A DNA stretch of 64,000 nucleotides, taken from NCBI GenBank assembly GCA_035504415.1, contig DATJRY010000013.1:1-64000 (forward strand), written 5' to 3'. Under the pieces are notes generated by a model. The model did not search any database and was not told the origin of the DNA. It worked only from the letters and a program-made list of their open reading frames with translations. The position numbers and the translations under genes are program-made. This document shows positions 17,900 through 26,296 of the stretch, one piece after another; positions within the stretch are counted from its first letter, which is position 1, and every line of letters begins with the position of its first letter. The DNA is from Candidatus Sulfotelmatobacter sp. (GTDB lineage: Bacteria; Vulcanimicrobiota; Vulcanimicrobiia; Vulcanimicrobiales; Vulcanimicrobiaceae).

Positions 17900-18822
17900 C
17901 ACGCGGCCGGCTTCTTTCGCTTGGGTTTGGCGGCGCCGTTGGCGGCCGACTTCTTCTTGGCGGCGGCCGGCGCTTTGGCGGCCGACTTCTTGGCGGGCGC
18001 GGCGGCTTGCGCGGCGCGGGCGGGTTTGGCGGCGCCCTTACGCGCCTGCGACTGCTCGAGCGAACGCTGCAGCACGTCCATCAGGTTGACGACGTTGGTC
18101 GCGGCCGGGCGATGGACTTCCTCGACCTCGACCGTCTCGCCGTTGGCGCGGGCCTCGATCATCGCCAGCACGGCTTCCTTGTAGTTGTCGTGGAACTCGG
18201 CGGGGTCGAACTGGTCGACGCTCATCGTGTCGATCAGCATCTGCGCGACCTTCTTCTCGGCCGGCGCGACGTGCTCGTTGGCGGCCGGGAAATCGAAGCT
18301 GCCGGCCTCGACCAGCTCGTCGTTGAAGTGCATCAGCTCGAGCACCAGCGCCTCGCCGTTCGGTTTGACCGCGGCCAGATGCTCGCGCGAGCGGATGACG
18401 ACGGTCGCGATCGCGACCTTGCCCGACTCGATCAGCGCGTCGCGCAGCAGCGCGTAGGCGTGGCGGCCCTTCTTCTCGGGTTCCAGGAAGTAGGGCGTGT
18501 CGAAGAACATCGGGTTGATCTGATCGAGCGCGACGAACTGCTGGATCTGCACCGACTGCGTCGCCTCCGGCCGCACCGACTTGAGGTCGTCCTCGGTGAT
18601 GACGACGTAGCGGCCCTTCTCGTACTCGAAGCCGCGCACCAGGTCGCCGTACTCGACCTTCTCGCCGCAGACGCTGCAGTGGCGCTCGTTGTAGATGCGC
18701 CCGTCGTCTTCTTTGTGCAAGAAGTTGAAGCGGATCTCGTCGGTGCGGACGGCCGTGTAGAGCTTGACCGGGATCGTGACGAGTCCGAAGTTGATGGCGC
18801 CGGACCAGATCGCGTGTGGCAT
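17899..18822 (-). CDS. ku: Ku, non-homologous end-joining DNA-binding protein
   Basis: 307 aa. The bacterial Ku core starts HAIWSGAINFGLVTIPVKLY and includes a CSVCGEKV zinc-knuckle-like pair, YFLEPEKKGRHAYALLRDAL and HFNDELVEAGSFDF. After about residue 255 the tail is almost pure Lys/Ala/Pro, a basic extension that in bacterial Kus aids DNA binding and threading. It forms a ring homodimer on DNA ends and recruits LigD. The ligase and polymerase genes lie directly upstream on the same strand with seven bases between. Confidence 0.95.
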   Translation of the reverse strand: MPHAIWSGAINFGLVTIPVKLYTAVRTDEIRFNFLHKEDDGRIYNERHCSVCGEKVEYGDLVRGFEYEKGRYVVITEDDLKSVRPEATQSVQIQQFVALDQINPMFFDTPYFLEPEKKGRHAYALLRDALIESGKVAIATVVIRSREHLAAVKPNGEALVLELMHFNDELVEAGSFDFPAANEHVAPAEKKVAQMLIDTMSVDQFDPAEFHDNYKEAVLAMIEARANGETVEVEEVHRPAATNVVNLMDVLQRSLEQSQARKGAAKPARAAQAAAPAKKSAAKAPAAAKKKSAANGAAKPKRKKPAA

Positions 18823-18829
18823 GCGAAGT

Positions 18830-19792
18830 CTATTCCCAAAGCGAGCGAGCGCGTTTCAGGGCGCTTTCGAGCGGCTGGGTCTTCCAGCCCTCGTTTTTCC
18901 ACGGGTCGCCGCCCGTGGCCAGCAGCTTCGGCACGGAGGCCATCGTCCACCGCCGCATCTCGGCGGTCGTCTCACGGGCCCGTTTGCGCCGCATCGCCTC
19001 GACCTCGTCCCACACCAGCGGCATCGAGACGGGGGCGCCGTCCCGCGGCCGCACGCTGAAGGGCGCGACGTACGTCTTGCCTTTGCCGACCTGCACCCAG
19101 TCCAAGTAGACTAGGTCCTCCGGCCGCTTCTTGATGGTGCGTTCGAGGGTGGTGTCGTCCGGCAGCACGCCGTGCACGCGACGGGCCACCAGCTCGGCGA
19201 TCCCCTTGGCCTGCTCGTAGTCGTACTTGGGCGCCAGCGGCAGCACCACGTGCAGTCCCATCCCGCCCGTCGTCTTGACCAGCGGATGCAGGCCGATCGC
19301 GGCCAGCTCGTCGCGGAAGGCGAGCGCGACCTTGGCCAGCCGCGCCAGCGGGCACCGCTCGCCGGGGTCGAGGTCGAACAGCACCAGGTCCGGGCGGTCG
19401 AGGTTCGGCTCGCGCGAGGTCCACACGTGCAGCGCGATCGCGGCCAGGTTCGCGACCCACGCCAGCGTCGCTTCGTCCTCGCACACGACGAAGGTGACCT
19501 TGCGTTTCTCGCCGGTGCTGGGCTCGGTCTCGACGCGGTGCACCCAGTCCGGCGTGAAGCGCGGCATCTGCTTCTCCCAGAACGCGCGCGTCGCGTCGAT
19601 GCCGTCGGGATAGCGCTCCATCGTCAGCGGCGCGCCGTGCAAGTACGGCAAGATCGCCGGTGCCACGGCGCGATAGTACGCGACCAGGTCGCCTTTGGTG
19701 TAGCCGTCGCGCGGGAAGAGCACCTTGTCCTGGTTGGTCAGCGCGACCGCGTGGCCGTCGATCGTCGCGCTCTGCGGCGCTGCTTTGGGCAT
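18830..19792 (-). CDS. LigD-type polymerase/primase (stand-alone)
   Basis: 320-aa archaeo-eukaryotic primase-fold polymerase. TNQDKVLFPRDGYTKGDL opens the domain, the catalytic acidic pair is in VLFDLDPGE, GGMGLHVVLPL and LVYLDWVQVGKGKT are conserved nucleotide/template motifs, and WDEV closes it. In mycobacteria it is fused to PE and ligase domains; here it is a separate gene. ATG 19792 overlaps the ligase stop by one base (TGATG). It adds ribo- or deoxynucleotides at breaks before sealing. Confidence 0.92.
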   Translation of the reverse strand: MPKAAPQSATIDGHAVALTNQDKVLFPRDGYTKGDLVAYYRAVAPAILPYLHGAPLTMERYPDGIDATRAFWEKQMPRFTPDWVHRVETEPSTGEKRKVTFVVCEDEATLAWVANLAAIALHVWTSREPNLDRPDLVLFDLDPGERCPLARLAKVALAFRDELAAIGLHPLVKTTGGMGLHVVLPLAPKYDYEQAKGIAELVARRVHGVLPDDTTLERTIKKRPEDLVYLDWVQVGKGKTYVAPFSVRPRDGAPVSMPLVWDEVEAMRRKRARETTAEMRRWTMASVPKLLATGGDPWKNEGWKTQPLESALKRARSLWE

Positions 19793-21432
19793 CAGGCGTC
19801 GGGATCGGCGTGCTGCTCGCGCTCGCGCACGACGTCCTTGGCGTCCTTGTCGCTGCGCAGCGCCACGAACGCGGGCTGACGCAGGATGCCGTCGCGGGTC
19901 CACTCGGCGAAGACGACCTCGCAGACCAGCTGCGGGCGCACCCAGTGCGCCGGCGTGTTCGTCTTCGGCGCGTCGACGAACGGCGAGGTCTTGCGCTCGA
20001 GCGGTTCCATGCGCTTGGCGATGTCGCTCAGCCGCGCTTCGTCGAAGCCCGTGCCGACGTGCCCGGCGTAGCGGAACGCGCCCTGGTCGTAGTAGCCCAG
20101 CAGCAGCGCGCCGAACTTCTTGCGGCTGCCGCGCGGCTCGGTCCAGCCGCCGATGACGAACTCTTGGCGCCGCCGCACCTTGATCTTCACCCACTCGCGC
20201 GAACGCATCGAGCGATACGGGGAAGTGCGCACCTTCCCGACGATGCCTTCCAACCCGCGGCGTGTCGCCAGCGCGTACAGCTCCTTGCCGCGCCCGATCC
20301 AGTGCTTGGAGAAGAGCACGTTGCGATCGGGGACGATCAGCTCCTCGAGCAAACGTTTGCGCTCCTCGAGCGGCTGCTCGCGCAGATCGCGGCCATCGGC
20401 GTAGAGCAGGTCGAACACGACGTAGGTGACGACGGTCGCCTTCTTCTTGAGGCCCTTGACCGGTTTTTCGCGCGCTTGCAGCGCTTGGAAATCCGGCCGC
20501 CCGTCGGCGTCGAGGACGCACAGCTCGCCGTCGACGACGATCGGCAGCGAGCGAAACGCGTGCGGCAGCTCCTTCATCTCGCGGAACTGCTCGCCGAAAT
20601 CCTTGCCGGTGCGCGAGGTGAGCGTGACCGCGTCCTTCTCGATCGTACCGATGGCGCGGTAACCGTCCCACTTGAGCTCGAACAGCCAGCGGTCGTCGTC
20701 GAACGGCTCGTCGACCAGCGTCGTGAGCATCGGCGAAACGTCGCGCGGCAGCGGGTCCTTGCGCGCCTTGGCGCGCGCCGCGGCGCGCCGCACCAGCGTG
20801 CCGTCGGGCGAGGCGGCACGGTTGCTGCGCCAGATCGGCGCGTCCTTGCGCTCCGCCTGCAGCTCGGCCAGCGTGCGCCCCGTCTTCACGCTCTCGGCGT
20901 GATCTTCGATCTTCCAGTCCGGCTCGTCGTACTCGTCGCGGTCCTTGAAGAGCAGCCACGGTTCGCCGTGCTCGCCGGCGCGCGGCTTGATCTTGACCAG
21001 CGTGAAGAGCCCCTTGAGCTTCTTGCCGTTGAGAACGAACTTCAGCTTGCCCTTGGCGATCTCGGCGGCGGGATCGTCGCCTTCGTAGAGCGCGTAGGTG
21101 CCCTCGTCCCACACGATGACCTCGCCGGCGCCGTAGTTTCCCTCCGGGATGACGCCCTCGAAGGTCCGGTAGTCCATCGGGTGGTCTTCCGTCTTCATCG
21201 CCAGCCGCTTCTCGAGCGGCACCAGGGTCGGGCCTTTGGCGACGGCCCACGACGGCATCACGCCGTCGGCCTCGAGCCGGAAGTCCCAGTGCAGCCGCGT
21301 CGCGCGGTGCTCCTGCACGACGAAGCGGAGCCCTTTCTTCGAAGTGCTCCGCTTGCCCCCGCTGGGTTCGGGCGTCGCCGAGAAGTCGCGCTTACGGACG
21401 TACTCGGCGAGCTTTTTCTTCGGTGTGCTCAG
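19792..21432 (-). CDS. ligD: LigD-type phosphoesterase plus ATP-dependent DNA ligase
   Basis: 546 aa if started at CTG 21432. Residues 1-40 include LAEYVRKRDFSATPEP, the conserved start of the LigD phosphoesterase (PE) domain; the PE core follows (ATRLHWDFRLEADGV, WAVAKGPTL). The ligase domain begins near 215 with the adenylated lysine in ELKWDGYRA, then VVDGELC, RGLEGIVGKV and EWVKIKVRR. No ATG, GTG or TTG exists between the in-frame TAG upstream and GTG 21318, and that GTG would remove the first 38 residues. CTG 21432 has GGAG eight bases ahead, so I favour it. The PE domain heals 3' ends. Confidence 0.88.
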   Translation of the reverse strand: MSTPKKKLAEYVRKRDFSATPEPSGGKRSTSKKGLRFVVQEHRATRLHWDFRLEADGVMPSWAVAKGPTLVPLEKRLAMKTEDHPMDYRTFEGVIPEGNYGAGEVIVWDEGTYALYEGDDPAAEIAKGKLKFVLNGKKLKGLFTLVKIKPRAGEHGEPWLLFKDRDEYDEPDWKIEDHAESVKTGRTLAELQAERKDAPIWRSNRAASPDGTLVRRAAARAKARKDPLPRDVSPMLTTLVDEPFDDDRWLFELKWDGYRAIGTIEKDAVTLTSRTGKDFGEQFREMKELPHAFRSLPIVVDGELCVLDADGRPDFQALQAREKPVKGLKKKATVVTYVVFDLLYADGRDLREQPLEERKRLLEELIVPDRNVLFSKHWIGRGKELYALATRRGLEGIVGKVRTSPYRSMRSREWVKIKVRRRQEFVIGGWTEPRGSRKKFGALLLGYYDQGAFRYAGHVGTGFDEARLSDIAKRMEPLERKTSPFVDAPKTNTPAHWVRPQLVCEVVFAEWTRDGILRQPAFVALRSDKDAKDVVREREQHADPDA

Positions 21433-21459
21433 ACGCGGTGCTCCGGCACGCGGCCGACT

Positions 21460-21705
21460 CTACGGCTCGCGCTCGATCTCGTCGCGCGTCTCCCGCGCGC
21501 CCTTGTCGATGTTCGCCTTGACGTCGTGCCCCAACTCCTTGGCGTGCGAAACGACGTGCTCGCCCGGCGACATCGACCCGCCCGCGACGGCGCGCTTCGC
21601 GCGCTCGCCTGTCGCCAGCGTCCGTTCCTTGGCCTCGTCGACCAGGTCGCGCGTGTCGGCCTTCACGGTCTCGACCTTCTCGCGGTTGCGATCAGTGCGG
21701 TCCAT
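21460..21705 (-). CDS. Small hydrophilic, helix-prone protein
   Basis: 81 aa, about half charged residues, no cysteine or hydrophobic segment. It reads as an amphipathic helix with repeated DTRDLVDEAKER and ETRDEIERE units, resembling CsbD or LEA-like stress proteins without matching one clearly. ATG overlaps the previous stop (ATGA at 21703-21708), so it is translated together with the membrane protein upstream. Lying just ahead of the end-joining genes it may be part of the same stress-related transcript. Function unknown. Confidence 0.6.
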   Translation of the reverse strand: MDRTDRNREKVETVKADTRDLVDEAKERTLATGERAKRAVAGGSMSPGEHVVSHAKELGHDVKANIDKGARETRDEIEREP

Positions 21706-21953
21706 CAGTGCGATCCTCCGTTGGTGCTCGAGGAGCCGCCGGCACCGGACGTGCCGCCCGCGGCGGTGCCGCTGTTCGCGCCACCGGCCGGCGTGGTGAC
21801 CGTGGTGGTCGTCGAGCTACTGGTGCGCGTGGTCCACGGCTGCCAGACGAACAGGCCGATGAGCGCCGCGACGACGACGACGGCGATCAGGCTGAACATT
21901 GCCAGCGAGCTGCCGTTGTCGGTCGAGTCGGTGATCACGTTACGTCGTTCCAT
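21705..21953 (-). CDS. Single-pass membrane protein with Ser/Thr/Gly-rich tail
   Basis: 82 aa. A short polar N-terminus, one strongly hydrophobic helix (LAMFSLIAVVVVAALIGLFV, residues 17-36), WQPW at its end, then a low-complexity Thr/Ser/Gly tail. Likely anchored in the inner membrane with the tail in the periplasm. No family recognised. It is the first gene ahead of the small hydrophilic protein and the ligD/ku set. Confidence 0.6.
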   Translation of the reverse strand: MERRNVITDSTDNGSSLAMFSLIAVVVVAALIGLFVWQPWTTRTSSSTTTTVTTPAGGANSGTAAGGTSGAGGSSSTNGGSH

Positions 21954-22030
21954 TAGGGCTCCTCACGGTCGATGATTGCGACTGAAGGTCTACCCATGTA
22001 GAACGCGCCGTAACGGAACGTGGCAAACGT

Positions 22031-23203
22031 TCAGTAGACGCCGAGCTTGGCGCGCATGACGTCCCAGTACCAGCAGCCCCACAGGCCGACCGCGACGCTC
22101 CACACGATCGCCGCCTGGCCGATCCGCCACGGAGCGCCCGTCTGGTCGCGCACGCCCAGCGCCATCAGCAGCACCAGGAACGGTTCGAAGTCGAGCGCAT
22201 GCCGCATCCCGAACTGCGAGCCGCCGTTCGCATAGTAGAGCAGCGACGGGGCGGCGACCAACAGCGTCGCGACCCACAGCGAGACGACCAGCGCGCGCGG
22301 ACGGCGCGCGAACAGTGCCAGCACCAGCGCGGGACTGGTGAACCACAGCGCCGTTCCGCTCAGCGCGAACTCGACCCAATGGCCGTCGGCGTGCCAGATC
22401 GGCGGCTGGATGAGGAACGACCACAGCTCGACCGGGACGTTGGCGAGCCCGAACGGCGACCCCGTCGGCGCGCCCATGAACGGATCCTGGTGAAAGAAGA
22501 TCGTGTGCCCGCTGTCCCACGGCACGCCCCAGCGCACTTCGTTGTAGCCGATCCAGGCGAGGAAGAACGGCACGAGCGTCAACGCGAACGCGCGCGCCGC
22601 GCGCGGCCGCCGCTCCGGCGCGAGAAAGCCGTTCCAGCACCACCAGAACAGGACCGGCAGCGCCATCACCAAGGTGAAGCGCGAACCCAGCGCGAGCCCC
22701 GTCCACAGCCCGACCAACCAGCCGCGGCGCTTACCGGCCAGCTCGCACATCGCGAGCAGCGTGAACGCGACCGCACAGGTCTGCGCGAAGAACCAGACGT
22801 CGCCCAGCATCGAGCACCACAGCAGATCGGTTCCGGCCAGCAGAAACGCGACCATCCAGATGCTCTTCACGGTGGTAAGGCCGAGCCGTTCGAGCAGATG
22901 CCACGCGGCGCCGATCGCGATGCCGCACATCAGGCACGCGACCAGCGTCTCGTTCGCCGCCAGGCCGAAGACCGCGACCAGCGGCAGCATCAACAGACCC
23001 GGGATCGGATCGTTGACGATGTAGCGATGACCGTGCCAGAGCACGGCGTCGATCGCCGGGCCGGGCCAGGTGGCGTCGATCCACACTTGGCCGTGCAGCA
23101 GCGCGTACGCGAAGAGCACGTAGTTGTCGTACGGCGTCGCATGGCCGCGCGAGACGGCCAGGGCGACGATCGCGCCGAGGATTCCGGCCAGGGCGGCGTT
23201 CAC
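22031..23203 (-). CDS. Polytopic membrane protein, glycosyltransferase (GT-C)-like
   Basis: About 390 aa with some ten hydrophobic segments. The first periplasmic loop reads GQVWIDATWPGPAIDAVLWHG and the following NDPIPGLLMLPLVAVFG matches the pattern of GT-C mannosyl/arabinosyltransferase-like proteins (acidic residue in loop 1, then a P-rich helix start). GTG 23203 overlaps the stop of the upstream membrane protein (GTGA), so the two act together. Sugar donor and acceptor unknown; other polyprenyl-phosphate glycosyltransferase families are possible. Confidence 0.65.
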   Translation of the reverse strand: MNAALAGILGAIVALAVSRGHATPYDNYVLFAYALLHGQVWIDATWPGPAIDAVLWHGHRYIVNDPIPGLLMLPLVAVFGLAANETLVACLMCGIAIGAAWHLLERLGLTTVKSIWMVAFLLAGTDLLWCSMLGDVWFFAQTCAVAFTLLAMCELAGKRRGWLVGLWTGLALGSRFTLVMALPVLFWWCWNGFLAPERRPRAARAFALTLVPFFLAWIGYNEVRWGVPWDSGHTIFFHQDPFMGAPTGSPFGLANVPVELWSFLIQPPIWHADGHWVEFALSGTALWFTSPALVLALFARRPRALVVSLWVATLLVAAPSLLYYANGGSQFGMRHALDFEPFLVLLMALGVRDQTGAPWRIGQAAIVWSVAVGLWGCWYWDVMRAKLGVY

Positions 23204-24675
23204 GGAAGCACCTCGACGATGACGTTGCGATCGGCGGCGGCGAGCAGTCTGGTGTGCAGGTCCGGCAAGTCCGGATCGTTGGCGTCGACGATGGCGACCT
23301 GACGCGTGCGCAGCCAGGTGCGGTATTCGTGCTCGTGCTCGTCGGGCAGCGCGCACAGCAGAATGCGATGCCCGAACGCGTGCTGCACGTACGCGCGGTA
23401 CGCCAGCGGAGCGGCCAGGTTCCACGGCGCGACGACGATCGCGTCGTCGCGCGTCGCCGCGACCACCGCGGCGCCCAGGTCCGCGGCCGTCCGGTCGTGG
23501 CGCACGTCCCAAATGGCGCCCGAGACGAGCGCGTCGTGCAGCAGCGCCAACGCCAGGATGCCGGCGACCACGAACTGCGCGAGCGCCGGGAGCTCGCGGC
23601 CGAACGCGCGCGCCGTGCGGTCGGCGGCGACCGCGATGCCCAGCGCCGAGACGACGTACAGCGCCAACACATAGCGCTCGGGGTCGGCTTCGGCCTGGTA
23701 CGACGCGCCGAACAGCGCCGGCAGCAGGGCGGTCGCGATGAGACCGACGCCCACCAGCGGGACGTCGCCGAGCACGAAGCAGACGCCGATCAGCGCGGCG
23801 ACCAGCAGCCCCTGCGGCTCGGCGTCGGCCAGCGCGTCGCCGTAGCGGGCCTGCGCGTTGGCGAACTCGTCGGGGCTGATCAACCGCGCCAGCGTGTACT
23901 GCGGGCTCCACTCGTCGCCGGTCACCAGCGAGCGCAAACCGTCGAGCGAGCGCGGATCGTGATCGTCCCAGTACGGGCGGCCGGGCGGCACGCCGAGCGC
24001 GAGGGTCGGGTCGAGGCGATGGGCGACGACGTAGGCGCTGCGCAGCGGCAAGTAGGCGTAGGTCGCGAGCACCAGCACCGCGCCGGCCAGCAGCGCCAGC
24101 GCCGGGGCACGCAGCGGCCAGCGGCGGCCCAGGGCGATCAGCACCGCGCCCGGCAGGACCAGCACGACCGTGTCGTCGACCGCGACGGCCGCCGCCGCGG
24201 CCAGAACGGCGGCGGTCAGCGCGCGCACCTCACCGCGGCGCATCCAGCGCACCGCGCAGACCAGCGCGGCCAACGCGAGCGCCAGTCCCAGCGGGTGGAC
24301 GTCGGCGTAGGTTCCGCGCTCCCAGACGACCTTGGCGAAGGCGAACAGCCAGGCGCCCAGCACCGCGAAGAGCGGAGCGACCTCCAGCTCGAGCGCCAGC
24401 GCGGCGACCAGCGCGGCGCAGGCCGACACCGCCGCCGCCGAGAGCGCGTTCAGCCGCGCGGCGACTTCGCCGATGGCAAAGATGTGCGTCCACAGCCAGC
24501 CGGCGAGGACGTAGCCCGGATAGCCGGTGGGATAGGGGATCCCCGCGATCCAGGCAACCGTCTGGAGGTCTCCGGTGTCCCAAAATCCTACCGACGTCCG
24601 AATCGACGCGAGCAGCACGGCGAGTGGGACTGCGAACGCGATCGCGACGACGATCCCACGAGAGCGGAGGACCAA
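23200..24675 (-). CDS. DUF2723-type polytopic membrane protein
   Basis: About 491 aa, ten or more hydrophobic segments and a soluble C-terminal region (about 370-491). The DUF2723 signature is near the N-terminus: FWDTGDLQTVAWIAGIPYPT, then GYPGYVLAGWLW, with the Asp and tyrosines expected for the GT-C-like fold; related proteins O-mannosylate surface proteins in Bacteroidetes. The start is weakly defined: TTG 24675 has no SD and lies five bases from the divergent serA start. It is coupled to the second GT-C-like protein downstream, so a two-protein glycosylation system is plausible. Confidence 0.7.
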   Translation of the reverse strand: MVLRSRGIVVAIAFAVPLAVLLASIRTSVGFWDTGDLQTVAWIAGIPYPTGYPGYVLAGWLWTHIFAIGEVAARLNALSAAAVSACAALVAALALELEVAPLFAVLGAWLFAFAKVVWERGTYADVHPLGLALALAALVCAVRWMRRGEVRALTAAVLAAAAAVAVDDTVVLVLPGAVLIALGRRWPLRAPALALLAGAVLVLATYAYLPLRSAYVVAHRLDPTLALGVPPGRPYWDDHDPRSLDGLRSLVTGDEWSPQYTLARLISPDEFANAQARYGDALADAEPQGLLVAALIGVCFVLGDVPLVGVGLIATALLPALFGASYQAEADPERYVLALYVVSALGIAVAADRTARAFGRELPALAQFVVAGILALALLHDALVSGAIWDVRHDRTAADLGAAVVAATRDDAIVVAPWNLAAPLAYRAYVQHAFGHRILLCALPDEHEHEYRTWLRTRQVAIVDANDPDLPDLHTRLLAAADRNVIVEVLP

Positions 24676-24679
24676 GCAC

Positions 24680-26296
24680 GTGCAAGTACGCCTGACGACG
24701 GTGAGCGGCCTCTCACGGCCGCGCGTCGTCGTCGCCGAGCCGTTCGCGGAAGCGGGGCTGGCCGTGCTGCGCGATGCCGGGATCGAGGTCGACTCCCAGG
24801 TCGGCGGCTCGCGCGCGGACCTGGTCAGCGCGCTCGCGCTGGCGGACGGCCTGATCGTGCGCTCCGAGACGCGCGTCGATCGTGACCTGTTGGCCGCCGG
24901 GCCGAAGCTGACCGTGGTCGCCCGCGCCGGCGTCGGCGTCGACGCCATCGACGTCGGCGCGGCGACCGACGCCGGTATCCTCGTCCTCAACACGCCGGGC
25001 GCCAACACCATCGCCGCCACCGAGCAGACCTTCGCGCTCATGCTCTCGCTGGCACGCCGTACGCCGGCCGCCGTGCAACAGCTGCGCGAGGGGATCTGGG
25101 ACCGCAAGCAGCTGATCGGGTCCGAGCTGTTCGGCAAGACGCTCGGCATCATCGGGCTGGGCCGCATCGGCGGCAACGTCGCGACCCGCGCCCGCGCGTT
25201 CGGGATGACCCTGCTGGCGTACGACCCCTACATCACGACCGCGCGCGCCGACGCGTTCGGGGTCAAGCTGGTCGAGCTCGAGACGCTGCTGCGCGAGAGC
25301 GACATCGTCACCTTGCACGTGCCGCTCAACCGGCAGACGCGCGGGATGATCGACGCTGCGCACTTGCGGCTGCTGCAGCCGCACGCCTTTCTCGTCAACT
25401 GCGCGCGCGGCGGCGTCATCGTCGAACGCGACTTGCTGGCCGCACTCGACGCGAACGTGCTGGCCGGCGCCGCCATCGACGTCGTCGCCGAAGAGCCGCC
25501 GCCGCCCGGCGGCACCGGCGCGCAGCTGCACCGCCATCCGAAGGTGTTCGCGACGCCGCACTTGGGCGGCTCGACCCACGAAGCGCTGGCGCGCATCGCC
25601 ACCGAGCTGGCGCAAGACGTCGCGCGCGTGCTGCTGGGCGCGCCGGCCAGCGGCGCCGTCAACGCGCCGGTGCCCTCGGGCCCGGGCGCCGAGCGCGCGC
25701 TGCCGTTCCTCGAGGTCGCCTACCGGATCGGCCGCTTCTATCCGCAGTACGCGCGGACCGAAAGGCTGCCGCGCTTCGCGCTGGTCCTGGGCGGCGCGCT
25801 GGCCGAGACCGATACCGCGCCGGTCGTGCGCGCGTTCCTCAGCGGCCTGTTGCAGACGACGACCGACCGGCGGGTCTCGGTCGTGAACGCCGAGGCGATC
25901 GCGCAGGAGCTGGGAATCGTCGTCGACGCGCGCGCCGACGCGACCGCGTCGGCCTACGGTGCGTCGCTGCAGCTGCAGGCCGAGGGGACCTCGATCACCG
26001 GCACGTCGATCGGCGGCGCGCCGCGCATCGTCGAGCTGGACGGTTACGAGATCGACGCCACGCCGGTCGGCGGGATGCTGATCACGCAACACGCCGACGT
26101 GCCCGGGATGATCGGGCGGGTCGGAACGATCTTGGGCAACGCGCAGGTCAACATCTCGACGATGCAGGTCTCGCGCAACACCGTCGGCGGCGACGCGATC
26201 ATGGTGCTCTCGATCGACCGTCCGGCCGACGAGGCGACGCTGGCCGCGCTGCGCGCCGTCAACGGCGTCGGTTCGGTTCGCAGCCTGGACCTGTGA
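24680..26296 (+). CDS. serA: D-3-phosphoglycerate dehydrogenase
   Basis: 538 aa, first step of serine biosynthesis (3-phosphoglycerate to 3-phosphohydroxypyruvate, NAD). The Rossmann motif GLGRIGGNVATRARAFGM is near 155, with Arg in NCARGGVIVERD, Glu in DVVAEEPPPP and His in TPHLGGSTHEA as catalytic residues. An allosteric-substrate-binding domain (about 320-455) and a C-terminal ACT domain (DVPGMIGRVGTILGNAQVNI) make it the long, regulated form, likely serine-sensitive. GTG 24680 has GGAGG nine bases ahead. The opposing gene starts five bases away, leaving almost no room for promoters between them. Confidence 0.95.
   Translation: MQVRLTTVSGLSRPRVVVAEPFAEAGLAVLRDAGIEVDSQVGGSRADLVSALALADGLIVRSETRVDRDLLAAGPKLTVVARAGVGVDAIDVGAATDAGILVLNTPGANTIAATEQTFALMLSLARRTPAAVQQLREGIWDRKQLIGSELFGKTLGIIGLGRIGGNVATRARAFGMTLLAYDPYITTARADAFGVKLVELETLLRESDIVTLHVPLNRQTRGMIDAAHLRLLQPHAFLVNCARGGVIVERDLLAALDANVLAGAAIDVVAEEPPPPGGTGAQLHRHPKVFATPHLGGSTHEALARIATELAQDVARVLLGAPASGAVNAPVPSGPGAERALPFLEVAYRIGRFYPQYARTERLPRFALVLGGALAETDTAPVVRAFLSGLLQTTTDRRVSVVNAEAIAQELGIVVDARADATASAYGASLQLQAEGTSITGTSIGGAPRIVELDGYEIDATPVGGMLITQHADVPGMIGRVGTILGNAQVNISTMQVSRNTVGGDAIMVLSIDRPADEATLAALRAVNGVGSVRSLDL

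Noticed and set aside
21318-21320. GTG as the LigD start
   Set aside because: It would delete the conserved KRDF...TPEP opening of the phosphoesterase domain, and no SD fits.
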